Of a stretch of DNA of 64,000 bases, positions 15,693 through 24,500 are shown piece by piece. The stretch lies in assembly GCA_029560585.1 (NCBI GenBank), contig JAKQKQ010000189.1:1-64000 (forward strand), read 5' to 3'. The DNA is from Verrucomicrobiota bacterium (GTDB taxonomy: Bacteria; Verrucomicrobiota; Verrucomicrobiia; JADLBR01). Position 1 is the first letter of the stretch, and each line of letters begins with the position of its first letter. The notes under the pieces are model-generated. The model searched no databases, was not told where the DNA came from, and saw nothing but the letters and a program-made list of their open reading frames with translations. The translations under genes were made by a program, and so were the position numbers.

Positions 15693-16517
15693 TTAGCCCC
15701 CGGGACCCGGCGTTATGTTTCTCGGTTTCTTGTCCCGAACGTCATCGATCTTCAGGTTCCTGCTGAACGACCGGATCCTGTCGCGGTCCCCCATCGACGT
15801 CGTCCCAAAATACCCGCCCGTGTCGCGGATTTCGCCCGTGGCGAGCTGTTCCGACTGAATCCGGATGACCGCCTCGATCAGCGCCCACGACGGCAGCTGC
15901 CGGTCGAACCCTTTCACGAGCAGGGAGGAACCCACGAGTCCCTTCACATCGATCTGCGTGGGTCCCTCCGGTTCGGATGCCCCCGCTTTCTTGACTGTCA
16001 TATCACCTGCCCGACAGCGCACGCGTCGCCCGTTCGCGTAACGCACATCCGCCACGCCCTCCAACACAATCATCCTGAATCCTCCGCCCTTCGTCGCCGA
16101 AACGATCACCGTCGTTCCCGTGATCGCCGCCGTCGCACCGGCCGTGTGAATCGTCGTCGTCCCACCGACGCCCTTCGGTATCTGGAGGAGAAGCGCCCCC
16201 TCCTCTAGCGTCAAATCGCGGGTCCCCGGTCGCACGGCAAACACCGCATTCGCACCAAGCCGCACCAGCGACCGATCCTGGAATTCCATCTCCGCCCGCG
16301 ACCGATCACCCGTCTTGACCGATGACCCCCCAACAACCCGCGATCTCAAGGCAGCACGCCTAATCGGCCGATCTTTCTCTATCACCCACACCTTGCCGTC
16401 CATATCCACGAACACTGCGGTCTCCAGCGACGCCCCACGCCCCATGCCCGCACAGAACATGAAACCCGCCATCCCTGCAGAAACCCACGACATCTTGCCC
16501 CTGATCATGCCTACCAT
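15693..16517 (-). CDS. secreted FecR-domain protein
   Basis: The 274-residue protein begins with a signal peptide (GKMSWVSAGMAGFMFCAGM, cleavage near residue 29). A FecR-type domain spans ~45-170: SSVKTGDRSRAEMEFQDRSL, VRLGANAVF, EEGALLLQIPKG, then TAAITGTTVIV and VLEGVADVRY. In stand-alone PVC proteins this beta domain is thought to be a periplasmic binding or stress-sensing module. No sigma/anti-sigma partner lies next to it. The last 70 residues (ending PRNITPGPGG) are unique and charged. It is divergent from rpmG across a 333-bp gap that holds a 16-bp palindrome. Confidence 0.82.
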   Translation of the reverse strand: MVGMIRGKMSWVSAGMAGFMFCAGMGRGASLETAVFVDMDGKVWVIEKDRPIRRAALRSRVVGGSSVKTGDRSRAEMEFQDRSLVRLGANAVFAVRPGTRDLTLEEGALLLQIPKGVGGTTTIHTAGATAAITGTTVIVSATKGGGFRMIVLEGVADVRYANGRRVRCRAGDMTVKKAGASEPEGPTQIDVKGLVGSSLLVKGFDRQLPSWALIEAVIRIQSEQLATGEIRDTGGYFGTTSMGDRDRIRSFSRNLKIDDVRDKKPRNITPGPGG

Positions 16518-16589
16518 GATACCACCACCCAGGGCATTTCACAGCCGTCAGACTGCGGAATTCCACGCCGCCTGAAACCCGAACCTGCA

Positions 16590-16605
16590 GAATCGAATTC
16601 GATTC
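16590..16605. promoter_or_regulatory. perfect 16-bp palindrome, operator-like
   Basis: GAATCGAATTCGATTC is exactly self-complementary and centred about 80 bp upstream of the fecR-domain start. It lies on the side of the divergent region expected to hold that gene's promoter. A dimeric regulator site is a reasonable guess; no regulator is known. Confidence 0.4.
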
Positions 16606-16790
16606 GATATCAGCCGACTTCATCGCATCCACGGGTGGACAGGGCGGAGCCGGTTGCTCAGGCTATCGTCTTGCGTGTAACATATTCCCTTCCAGAATGT
16701 TATGCATTTGCCTCGCCCTCCTCCTGATTTCTGTCTCGGGTGGCAAACCCGTAACCGTTTGGCCCGGAATAGAAAACGCGGCATTCGCTG

Positions 16791-16819
16791 TTGACGACAC
16801 GCCATCGCACTGGCAGATT
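16791..16819 (+). promoter_or_regulatory. weak candidate sigma-70-type promoter for rpmG
   Basis: TTGACG at 16791 is followed by a 17-base spacer and CAGATT at 16814. The -35 match is good and the -10 match poor. It would start transcription ~25 bases upstream of rpmG. Confidence 0.25.
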
Positions 16820-16840
16820 CCCCCCTCCCAAATCACGAAC

Positions 16841-16845
16841 AGGAG
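16841..16845 (+). promoter_or_regulatory. ribosome-binding site of rpmG
   Basis: AGGAG ends five bases before the ATG at 16851. It fixes the start of the 55-residue ribosomal protein within a longer open frame. Confidence 0.7.
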
Positions 16846-16850
16846 TCCGC

Positions 16851-17018
16851 ATGGCGAGGGAAATCATCATTCTGGAGTGCACCGAAGCCCGCAAAGAAGG
16901 CAAGCCCCCTTCCCGGTACATGAGCACGCGGAACAAGAAGACCTCGACGGAGCGCGTCGAAAAGAAGAAATACAATCCCTTTCTGCGGCGCCACACGGTC
17001 CACAAAGAGATCAAGTGA
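16851..17018 (+). CDS. rpmG: 50S ribosomal protein L33
   Basis: The 55-residue basic protein [20 protein letters not shown] followed by [20 protein letters not shown] is a full-length L33. It has one cysteine where zinc-binding L33 forms have the first CXXC (ECTEA), and no second pair, so it is the non-zinc form. The usual neighbours (secE, nusG) do not follow. Instead its stop overlaps a GTG start (GTGA) for a secreted nuclease-family protein. Confidence 0.96.
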   Translation: MAREIIILECTEARKEGKPPSRYMSTRNKKTSTERVEKKKYNPFLRRHTVHKEIK

Positions 17019-18076
17019 CTAGGCTTCGGCGTCGTGCGCCGACGCTGCTCTGCAACATACTCCTGTGGGGCGCGCTCCAGTGCCCCGCCTCGCCACCCGC
17101 CAGGACAGCGGCACCCGGACTCTTCACCGCCGCTTCCTTCAATCTCGCCAATTGGGGCCAAAGCGACCGCTGGTCCCATGGAAAACATCTCGAGAATGCC
17201 CCAAAACCGGAGGCGGAGCGTCGGGCCGCCATCGCCATCCTAAGGCGTATCAAACCCGACATCCTCGCGGTCCAAGAGGTTATCCGCGATGCCCATGACC
17301 GGTTTCTCGATGACCTGAAGACCGCGCTTCGCGACGGCGGTCTCGAGTATCCTGAGTCTTTCGCGATCCATGGTTACGACGAGCGCATCCAGATCGCCCT
17401 CTTCAGCCGATTCCCGATCCGGGAGCGCATCGCCCTCAACCAGGACCGATACCAGTTCACCCTGCACCGAGGCACTGGCGAAGACGCCCGCGTCGAACGG
17501 ATCAACCGACGGGTCGAGCGCGGTTTCATCCGCGCCACTATTGATGTCGGTTCCTCGTATCGTCTCGAAGTCTTCGTGGCCCATCTCAAATCCAAGCGGG
17601 ACGTTCCCGAATACGACGGCCCCGATGAGTCCGGCCAAGAGATCATTCGCCGCCATGAGGCCGAAATCCTCCGCAGGCATATCGAATCCCGAATCCGCGA
17701 TAACCCCGAGGCAAACATTCTCGTCCTTGGCGACATGAACGACACCATGGGCAGCTCAGCCCTCCAGATCCTATCAGGCAGAAAGACGGACCCAGTGCGC
17801 ATGTATCCGCTCTGGCTCAGTGACTACCTGCGAGACGCCTGGACACACGCCTACCGTCCCGAGCGCGAGTACTCCCTGTTCGACTACGCCATCGCCAGCC
17901 AGGGCCTTTTCAACGAATACAGCCCATCGCATTCCTACGTCTACCGAGAGTCTCCCGACAGCCCGCCCGAGCTTCGCTGGGACAGCGCCTCGGACCACCG
18001 CCCCATCGTCGCCAGCTTCTACGCCGCCGACCTCTCGTATCCCGAAAGGGAACGCCTCGAACCCCAGAAGCCGTAG
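17015..18076 (+). CDS. endonuclease/exonuclease/phosphatase (EEP) family protein, exported
   Basis: The 353-residue protein opens with a basic stretch and hydrophobic segment ([20 protein letters not shown]), consistent with a signal peptide. The EEP fold is marked by [20 protein letters not shown] (metal-binding Glu), the [12 protein letters not shown] region, [13 protein letters not shown] (GDxND) and [12 protein letters not shown] (SDHxP). Such enzymes cleave phosphodiester bonds in nucleic acids, lipids or inositol phosphates; the substrate here is unknown. GTG at 17015 overlaps the rpmG stop. In-frame sequence further upstream antisenses or overlaps rpmG and is not coding. Confidence 0.87.
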   Translation: MTRLRRRAPTLLCNILLWGALQCPASPPARTAAPGLFTAASFNLANWGQSDRWSHGKHLENAPKPEAERRAAIAILRRIKPDILAVQEVIRDAHDRFLDDLKTALRDGGLEYPESFAIHGYDERIQIALFSRFPIRERIALNQDRYQFTLHRGTGEDARVERINRRVERGFIRATIDVGSSYRLEVFVAHLKSKRDVPEYDGPDESGQEIIRRHEAEILRRHIESRIRDNPEANILVLGDMNDTMGSSALQILSGRKTDPVRMYPLWLSDYLRDAWTHAYRPEREYSLFDYAIASQGLFNEYSPSHSYVYRESPDSPPELRWDSASDHRPIVASFYAADLSYPERERLEPQKP

Positions 18077-18390
18077 GTTCTGCCCCTGGCAACCGGGTGA
18101 AAAACCCGCCCCCCAAGCCCACGCGATGGGCGCGGGCGTGACGCCGGCCCGAGCCTGTCTCAAAACGCCAGATCATCATATCCACGCTGGCGTCTCTGTA
18201 TCAGTTGGGAGGGACGCCGGCCCCGGCGTCCGCGGTTCACCAGCCGCGCAACGCCCGGGCCAACGCGGCCCGCGAGGCCGCGGGCCCTCCCGCCGCAGAC
18301 TCGCGACACGGACCGGCAGGGGCGTCCGATGACCATTTTCAACGGGCTTGCTGGCGCCGATCACCCCGCATCCCGCGGCCGATGCGGATC
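18077..18390. other. convergent intergenic region with a GC-rich repeat
   Basis: This 314-bp gap lies between the nuclease gene and the DUF456 gene, which point towards each other. It contains the repeat at 18207-18298 and no recognisable gene or T-rich terminator. Confidence 0.6.
18207..18298 (+). repeat. dispersed GC-rich repeat (GGGAGGGACGCCGGCCCC family), copy 2
   Basis: This copy starts GGGAGGGACGCCGGCCCC and ends GCGGCCCGCGAGGCCGCGGG like the one at 6442-6503. It has ~30 extra bases in the middle. Both lie just downstream of a gene end. Confidence 0.7.
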
Positions 18391-18879
18391 TCAACGCCGC
18401 AGCAAGTCGATCGCGACGGCGATCACCATCACCAGCCCAAGGACGACCCGTACCAGCATCGCCAGGGCCACGCCGACACCGGCCCCCGCCCCGGCCTTCA
18501 TGGCCTTCACCAGCTCCCGACATCCCAGCAAGAGTTCGCCGGCAAAGGCCCCCACCAACGGTCCGACGATAAGGCCCACCGGCGCGAAGAACAGCCCCAC
18601 GAAACCCCCGGCCAACGCCCCCCACAGCCCCCACTTCCCCGCCCCCGACAATCGCGCCGTCGCCACCGACGCCAGCGAATCCGACACCACCGAAATGATG
18701 AAAAGCACGCCCACGATCACCACCGTCCACCATGACAGTCCCCCGGGCACCATCAGCTTGTGCGCTATCACCCCTATCAGGATCAAAACCAGTCCTGGCA
18801 GCATTGGGACCACCGCCCCAGCCAACCCCACCACCAGACACACCAGCAGGATGCCCCAAGCCAACCAATCCATATTCAC
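18391..18879 (-). CDS. DUF456 family membrane protein
   Basis: The 162-residue protein is nearly all hydrophobic, with five to six membrane segments. It carries the glycine-rich signature of DUF456: GAVVPMLPGLVLILIG near the start, then FFAPVGLIVGPLVGAFAGEL. Function of the family is unknown. The GTG at 18879 overlaps the alcohol dehydrogenase stop (GTGA); an ATG two codons later is the alternative. It is the last gene of a three-gene unit. Confidence 0.85.
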   Translation of the reverse strand: MNMDWLAWGILLVCLVVGLAGAVVPMLPGLVLILIGVIAHKLMVPGGLSWWTVVIVGVLFIISVVSDSLASVATARLSGAGKWGLWGALAGGFVGLFFAPVGLIVGPLVGAFAGELLLGCRELVKAMKAGAGAGVGVALAMLVRVVLGLVMVIAVAIDLLRR

Positions 18880-20036
18880 CTCGCCGCATCCAGGATGGCG
18901 CCCAGCTCCTCCTCCGTCAGATCGATCGGATTCCCTTTCATGCTGCTGGCCGCCTGCGCCTTGGCGATGATCTCATCCCGCCGCCCGAAATCCACACCCA
19001 GCGCGGCAAGCCCCTTCACACCCAGATTCCGACATAGCTCCTCCACCGCTGCCACCGCCTCGTCGGCCCCCGCATCTCCGCGACCCGCCAGCAACGGCCC
19101 AACCTCGCGAAACTTTGCCATCCGAGACTCCTTCGTCCCCCGCTCGCGCATCGCGCGCAGGTTCGCCCGCATCACGTGGGGCAGCAGGGCCGCGCAGATG
19201 GCACCGTGCGGCGCACCGTGGAACATCCCGCCCAGTGGCCCCGCAAATCCATGCACTGCCCCGAGCTTTGCGTTCGCCAGTGCCAACCCCCCAAAAAGAC
19301 TCGCCAGCGACATCTCGTCACGCGCCTCGCGATCCAATCCGTCCGCGACAGCCCTCGGCAATGCCGCCGCCAGGCGCGATATGCCCTCCCGGCACACCGC
19401 GTCCGTCAGCGGGTTTGCCGCCCTCGACACGAATGGCTCGATCAACTGCGTCAACGCATCGAGTCCCGTGTACGCTGTCACATCGCGCGGAAGACCGTCG
19501 GTCAAAGCCGGATCCACGACGGCCAGAACCGGCAGCATCCACCGATGTCGCATGCTCACCTTCACCCCGTGCTCCTCCGACTCCAGCACCGCGTTCCGCG
19601 TCACCTCCGCGCCCGTACCCGCCGTCGTCGGAATCGCCACGCACGGCGCCGGCCGCACCCGCAACGGCCTCGCACCGCCGATCACCTCCAGATAATCCAG
19701 CACCTCACCCCCGTTCGTCATCAGCGCCGATATCGCCTTGCCCGCGTCGATCACGCTGCCGCCGCCTATCGCCACAACAAAATCACATTCCTCCGCGCGC
19801 GCCATCGCCGCGCCCCCGGCGACCAGTCCGACCGTCGGCTCACCCGAGACACAAAACACCGATCCCCAAACCCCCGCATCCGTCAGGCTCTCCACCGCAG
19901 GCCGCGCGCGATCTGCCCGGGAACCCGTCACCACCAGCGCCCGTCGCCCCAGCGCCGTCACCCGGGCCCCAAGATCGGCCACCCGACCACGCCCAAACCA
20001 GATCTCCCCAACCGTCGAAAAATCAAATGTCGCCAT
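18876..20036 (-). CDS. iron-containing alcohol dehydrogenase family protein
   Basis: The 386-residue protein starts [20 protein letters not shown]. It has the NAD-binding GGGSVIDAGKAI, the TAGTGAEVTRNAVL segment and the metal-site strings GLDALTQLIEPF, AVHGFAGPLGG and FHGAPHGAICA. In FucO-type enzymes the first string reads DALTH; here Gln stands in place of that His ligand, a variant known in several subfamilies, so the metal or reaction may differ. It probably reduces or oxidises a small aldehyde or ketone in the cytoplasm. The start overlaps the upstream ABM gene stop by one base (TGATG). Confidence 0.9.
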   Translation of the reverse strand: MATFDFSTVGEIWFGRGRVADLGARVTALGRRALVVTGSRADRARPAVESLTDAGVWGSVFCVSGEPTVGLVAGGAAMARAEECDFVVAIGGGSVIDAGKAISALMTNGGEVLDYLEVIGGARPLRVRPAPCVAIPTTAGTGAEVTRNAVLESEEHGVKVSMRHRWMLPVLAVVDPALTDGLPRDVTAYTGLDALTQLIEPFVSRAANPLTDAVCREGISRLAAALPRAVADGLDREARDEMSLASLFGGLALANAKLGAVHGFAGPLGGMFHGAPHGAICAALLPHVMRANLRAMRERGTKESRMAKFREVGPLLAGRGDAGADEAVAAVEELCRNLGVKGLAALGVDFGRRDEIIAKAQAASSMKGNPIDLTEEELGAILDAAR

Positions 20037-20344
20037 CAGCCCCAGCCCCCATCCACTGGAAAAACATTCGCGAACTTCACGCCCCGACGTGGTTCGGCCA
20101 TCATGACCTCCACCGCATCCCGCCAAGTCTTGTAATGGGCCGTCTCCTTGTGCCGCGCCGGATCCTCCGCCGTCCGATAGACTTCGACCAGGACAAACCG
20201 GGTCGGGTCATCCCTCTCTTGCACGACATCAAACCGCGCGATCCCCGCCTCCTTCACGCTGTTTCGCGCGTTCTCCATCGTCGCCGCCTTGAACGCGTCG
20301 ACACACTCCGGTTTCACCCGAACAAATACATGTACGATCCACAT
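20036..20344 (-). CDS. ABM-domain (LsrG-like) monooxygenase/isomerase
   Basis: The 102-residue protein [20 protein letters not shown] and onward is a single antibiotic-biosynthesis-monooxygenase (ABM) dimeric alpha/beta-barrel domain. It has the typical [20 protein letters not shown] and [20 protein letters not shown] segments. Close relatives include LsrG, which degrades phospho-AI-2. A longer upstream open frame is not protein-like. It is the first gene of the ABM-dehydrogenase-DUF456 unit, suggesting a shared small carbonyl substrate. Confidence 0.85.
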   Translation of the reverse strand: MWIVHVFVRVKPECVDAFKAATMENARNSVKEAGIARFDVVQERDDPTRFVLVEVYRTAEDPARHKETAHYKTWRDAVEVMMAEPRRGVKFANVFPVDGGWG

Positions 20345-20584
20345 GCCAATATCATAGCGCCACTGCCCCCTTCCGTGAAGCCCCCCATTGTCGATGTTGC
20401 TGGTTGGGCGTTGAACGTTGGCCCGTCCCCGCGTCCCTGCGCCTCCGCGGACCCCCCCCCTCCATCCGCCAGGCGCCCAACGTGAACCATCGCAAAAACT
20501 CCCGCAGAGACGCGGAGACGCAGAGATTTGCCCCCTCCCATCTTCCACCTTCCATCCGCAACCCCGAGCATCCTAGCCTTCCCC

Positions 20585-21346
20585 ATGCCATCGGACCCCG
20601 ATGCCCGCCTCGTCGCCCTCTTGAAATCCGCCCGGCGCATCCTCGTCTTCACCGGCGCGGGCATCTCTACCAACAGCGGCATCCCTGACTTCCGAGGCCC
20701 CCAGGGCGTCTGGAAAACCCGACAGCCCGTTTACTACGACGATTTCATGTCATCGGAAACGGCGCGCATCGAGTACTGGGATTTCAAATTGGAGACATGG
20801 GATCTCTACCGCATGGCCCGCCCAAACGCTGCCCATGACGCCATCGCTCGCCTCGAGTCCGCCGGCCGAGTCGAAGCCGTCCTCACACAGAACATCGACG
20901 GACTCCACGAGATCGCGGGTACCTCTCGCGCCAAACTCGTCGAGATTCACGGCACTGACCGCTGGGTCGCCTGCCAGACTTGCGGGGAACTGTCTGACCC
21001 AGAACCCCATTTCGAGGCCTTCCGAAAAACCCGCAAGCCTCCCCTCTGCCACTGCGGCGGCCTCCTGAAACCCGCCACCATCAGTTTCGGACAGTGCCTC
21101 CGCGAAGACGATCTCCGCCGAGCCGCCTCCGCCACCGAAAATGCCGATCTCGTCCTCGCGCTCGGTTCCACCCTATCCGTCTATCCTGCCGCCCACTTCC
21201 CCCTCGCCGCCGCCGAGCGGGGCGCCCCCTACGTCATCATCAACCGCGGGAAAACCGAACACGACGACCACCCACGCCTCAGCCTCCGCCTCGAGGGCGA
21301 TGTCGCAGACGTCCTCCCCCCGGCCGTCGATGCCGCCCTGCGCTGA
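20585..21346 (+). CDS. Sir2-family NAD-dependent protein deacylase
   Basis: The 253-residue protein carries the sirtuin NAD-binding motif FTGAGISTNSGIPDFRGPQG, then QNIDGLHEIAG with the catalytic-histidine string VEIHGTD. The structural zinc cysteines appear as CQTCGE and CHCGG; the second pair is CXC rather than CXXC. The C-terminal ALGSTLSVYPAAHF and YVIINRGKTEHD complete the fold. It removes acyl groups from lysine using NAD+ in the cytoplasm. No acetyltransferase or acetyl-CoA synthetase partner is adjacent. Confidence 0.92.
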   Translation: MPSDPDARLVALLKSARRILVFTGAGISTNSGIPDFRGPQGVWKTRQPVYYDDFMSSETARIEYWDFKLETWDLYRMARPNAAHDAIARLESAGRVEAVLTQNIDGLHEIAGTSRAKLVEIHGTDRWVACQTCGELSDPEPHFEAFRKTRKPPLCHCGGLLKPATISFGQCLREDDLRRAASATENADLVLALGSTLSVYPAAHFPLAAAERGAPYVIINRGKTEHDDHPRLSLRLEGDVADVLPPAVDAALR

Positions 21347-21495
21347 ACCGCAGCGCCATCAATCACACGGGCGTCGGTCGCCACCTTGCCCGTCCCTCTT
21401 TCTTGTTGGGCGTTCATCGCCCGGCTTTGGGCGCCGCGCGTTGAAACTTCGCCCTGGGCGCCCCAGCGAGTTTTCGCCATTGAACGCGGGCGCTC

Positions 21496-21512
21496 CAGAC
21501 TGTCATAGTCTG
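21496..21512. promoter_or_regulatory. short perfect hairpin upstream of the DUF6259 gene
   Basis: CAGACT-gtcat-AGTCTG can pair perfectly and lies 10 bases before the ATG at 21522. It occupies the leader where a ribosome-binding site would be. It may be an operator or a translation-modulating hairpin; chance is possible at this length. Confidence 0.25.
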
Positions 21513-21521
21513 CGCTGCAAA

Positions 21522-24500
21522 ATGCGACTTTTGCACACTATCCTGCTGATTTTGTCGACCGCACTCTCCACGGGCTTTGTTCCCACGTTTGCGCGGTCTT
21601 CCGATCCCGGCATCGCCCTGACCGCATGCCTCGAGGAGGTGGCGCTTCGCGACGACTTCAATTCGATCCAGCCATGGCATGCGCAGCCGAACTGGTTATC
21701 CGCTGCCTCCCAATCGGCGAACATCACCGTGGATGCCGGCGTTGCCTGCTTCTGCGTCCCGGAACCCGACCGGGGCATGAAATGGTCGCGCGTCACGCCC
21801 GAAGTATCGCTCGACGATATGCCGTATTTGATCGTTCGCTACCGGGCCAAGAACGTCCGCGCCCAAGGTGACGACTACCTCGTGTATCTCGATGATGGCG
21901 GACCCCGCCAATGCCATGCGCTTCGCCTCGGTGACATCATCAGTGACGACCAGTGGCACGTGGCCGCCGTCAATGCCCGGCGCCTTGCCGCGAATCCCGA
22001 AATCGGCTCGATTGCCCTCCAGGTGCAGGCGGGCCCTTCAGGCCAAGGAAGGCTCTGGATCGATTGGCTCATGTTTGCTGACCGTGTGCCCGAAGGCGCC
22101 ACCGAACTTCGCTCCTTGCCGCAGCCGCCAACCGCGCCCGACTGGAACGCACCGCTGGACAAGGCGACCTGGACAGCACAGCCAAGTTGGTTGAGCGACG
22201 CGTGTGCCCGCCCGGAGGTCATCCAGGATGGTGACATCACCATCTGGCGCGTCAGCGACCCTGGCCGCGGGATGAAGTGGTCATGGAGCCTCGCGGATTT
22301 CGTCAAGCCCACGGGCCACCGCTATCTGACGCTTCATTACAGCGCCACGAACTACCAGCCCATCGGTGATTACGCCGTGTGCGCGATCGGCACGTCGCCC
22401 GACGGCGCCGGCGCTTACGTCCCCATCGTCGCCAGCGACCAAATCATCCCCGACGGTCGATGGCATGCGCTCGGGGCCGACCTCGGACCCGCCGCCGCAC
22501 GCCTGGCCACCATCACCGGAATCGCCATTCAGGTTCGAGCTGCGGCAAAAGCACCCGCCGAATTGCGCGTGGGCCGCATCGCTTTTACCGCCCAAACTCC
22601 GCCAAGAGATATCGGTGAGTTTGTGGCTGTCTCGCCCGATCTCCCCTTCCTGGGTTTTTCGCCCACCGACATCTCGCATCTGTTTAATGAGGATTCGGCC
22701 AGAATCTGCCGACGATTGGCGATCACCAGACCCCCGCAGACGCGCACCCAGACCCTCGAAGGCATCCCGTTCCAATTCTCAGAAAAGGCCCCGGATCTCT
22801 ATTGCTCGACTCTCATCGGTGAGGAATGCCTGCGCCTGCCCGTGAGAACGAGGGCCTCTGAGATCTACTTGCTTGCGTGGGCCGTCCTCACGGGCGGGGA
22901 AGAGCCGTCTCGGGGAAGAGGCCGGCTGCGCCGCATTGCCGACGTGGATCGGTTTCGCATCGAGTTGGAGTATGTCGACGATTCGCGCGGTGAATGCATG
23001 CCCTTGAACATCGCCTCGCACCGTTTCGAGGTCACAGAGGGCCCCCAAGTTCTTTGCGTTTATTCCGATCCCTCCAAAGAGCTGCGTCAAATCACCCTGC
23101 GTGATCGGACGAGGCAATGCGCCTTCGGCGTCGCCGCCGTCACGTGCCGAACCGCCCAAGATCGGCTCTTCCCCAGGTGGGCCGAGGAAACGCCGCCCTT
23201 GCGCATCGCCGCTAGCGGAATCAGTTCAACCTGCGACCCCGCCATCTCCGATTCCGGCAGCCGCCTGACGCTTTCGAACGCCCATCTCGTGGCGGTCGTG
23301 GAATACGCGCCGTCTCCCAGGATCGTCGGCCTCGTCAACCGTGCCACAGGCCGCGATTGCATCGCCGGCCGCCACGCCGACCCCCTCCTAGCGATCCCGG
23401 GCGCCAAATTGACGCTCGCGCTTCAACCCACCATAAGCAGCAAGCCGTACGAGGCCACGGCCCAGATGCGCTACGGAATCTCATCAGCCCCCTGCGTAGA
23501 GGCGGAGATCGGCATGGTCTTATCGGACACCCCCGAGGTCCAATTTGACATCAGGCTGAAGAACGCAAGCGCGCGCCCGTCCACGCTGGCGTTTGCTGGC
23601 CCGTGCATCGGTCCAGCCTGCCTCGGCCGTGACATCGAAGACAACTACTACCTTCTTCCCAAGCGTGGCGCGATCTTGCACAACGCGTCGGCAAACTATC
23701 GAGAACGTTATTGCGGCCACGACATGCCCCTTCAGTTCATGTCCGTCGCTAACCCCGGCGATGGCGAGAGCCTCTACCTGCGCACGGAGGACACGACCGG
23801 TATCTGGCGCTCATATTCCTTCTGCAAAACCGATGAAGGGGTCCGCCTCGGTTTGGAGTATCCTGGGGAGGTGTTGGCACCCGGCTCGACGCGCCACGCC
23901 GCCCGAACCATCGTCGGAATCGGCGGTGGCGACTGGCGAGTGGGCTTCGATGCATACCGGCGCTGGTTGCAGACGTGGTACCGCCCGGTCGCGGCCAGGC
24001 AACGATGGTTCCGCGAGGTGTTCAACTTCCGCCAGAAGTTCCTGTGGAGCCACGATCCGCTCTGCGACCGCAAAATCGGCGAACTCCGCTTGGAACGCGC
24101 CCTCCAAGAGGACCAAGAAAAGTTCGGCGGCATCGAATACCTCCACCTATTCGATTGGGGCTATTGCGGCAAGTTTGGCCGGATCTATGGCCGAAGGGGC
24201 GACTACTCGCCCTACGATTATATACCCGGTGGAAGAGACGGGTTCCGGAAGGCCATCAGCGTCGTGCAGGCGCGCGGCATTCGCGTGGGCCTCTACATCG
24301 AAGGCTATTTGCTTGAGGAGCGCGGAAAACTCGGCGCGGCCGCCAAGGCATGGCAGCTGATTCACGCGAACGGCGAACGCGCGTACTGGCCCAAGAGCAC
24401 CGAAATGTTCATGTGCCCGTGGGTTCCCGCATGGCGCGATACACAGGCGAACACCTATTCCGCGCGCGTTCACGAATTGAACGTGGATGGCATGTACGTG

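Larger units (their letters stand above)
16518..16850. other. divergent intergenic region, fecR-domain gene / rpmG
   Basis: No gene is supported in this stretch. It carries a perfect 16-bp palindrome, a weak candidate promoter and the rpmG ribosome-binding site, each listed separately. Confidence 0.6.

Noticed and set aside
15133-16850. tRNA or other structured RNA gene in the larger gaps
   Set aside because: No cloverleaf, T-loop GTTCRA pattern, RNase P or tmRNA signature was recognised by eye.
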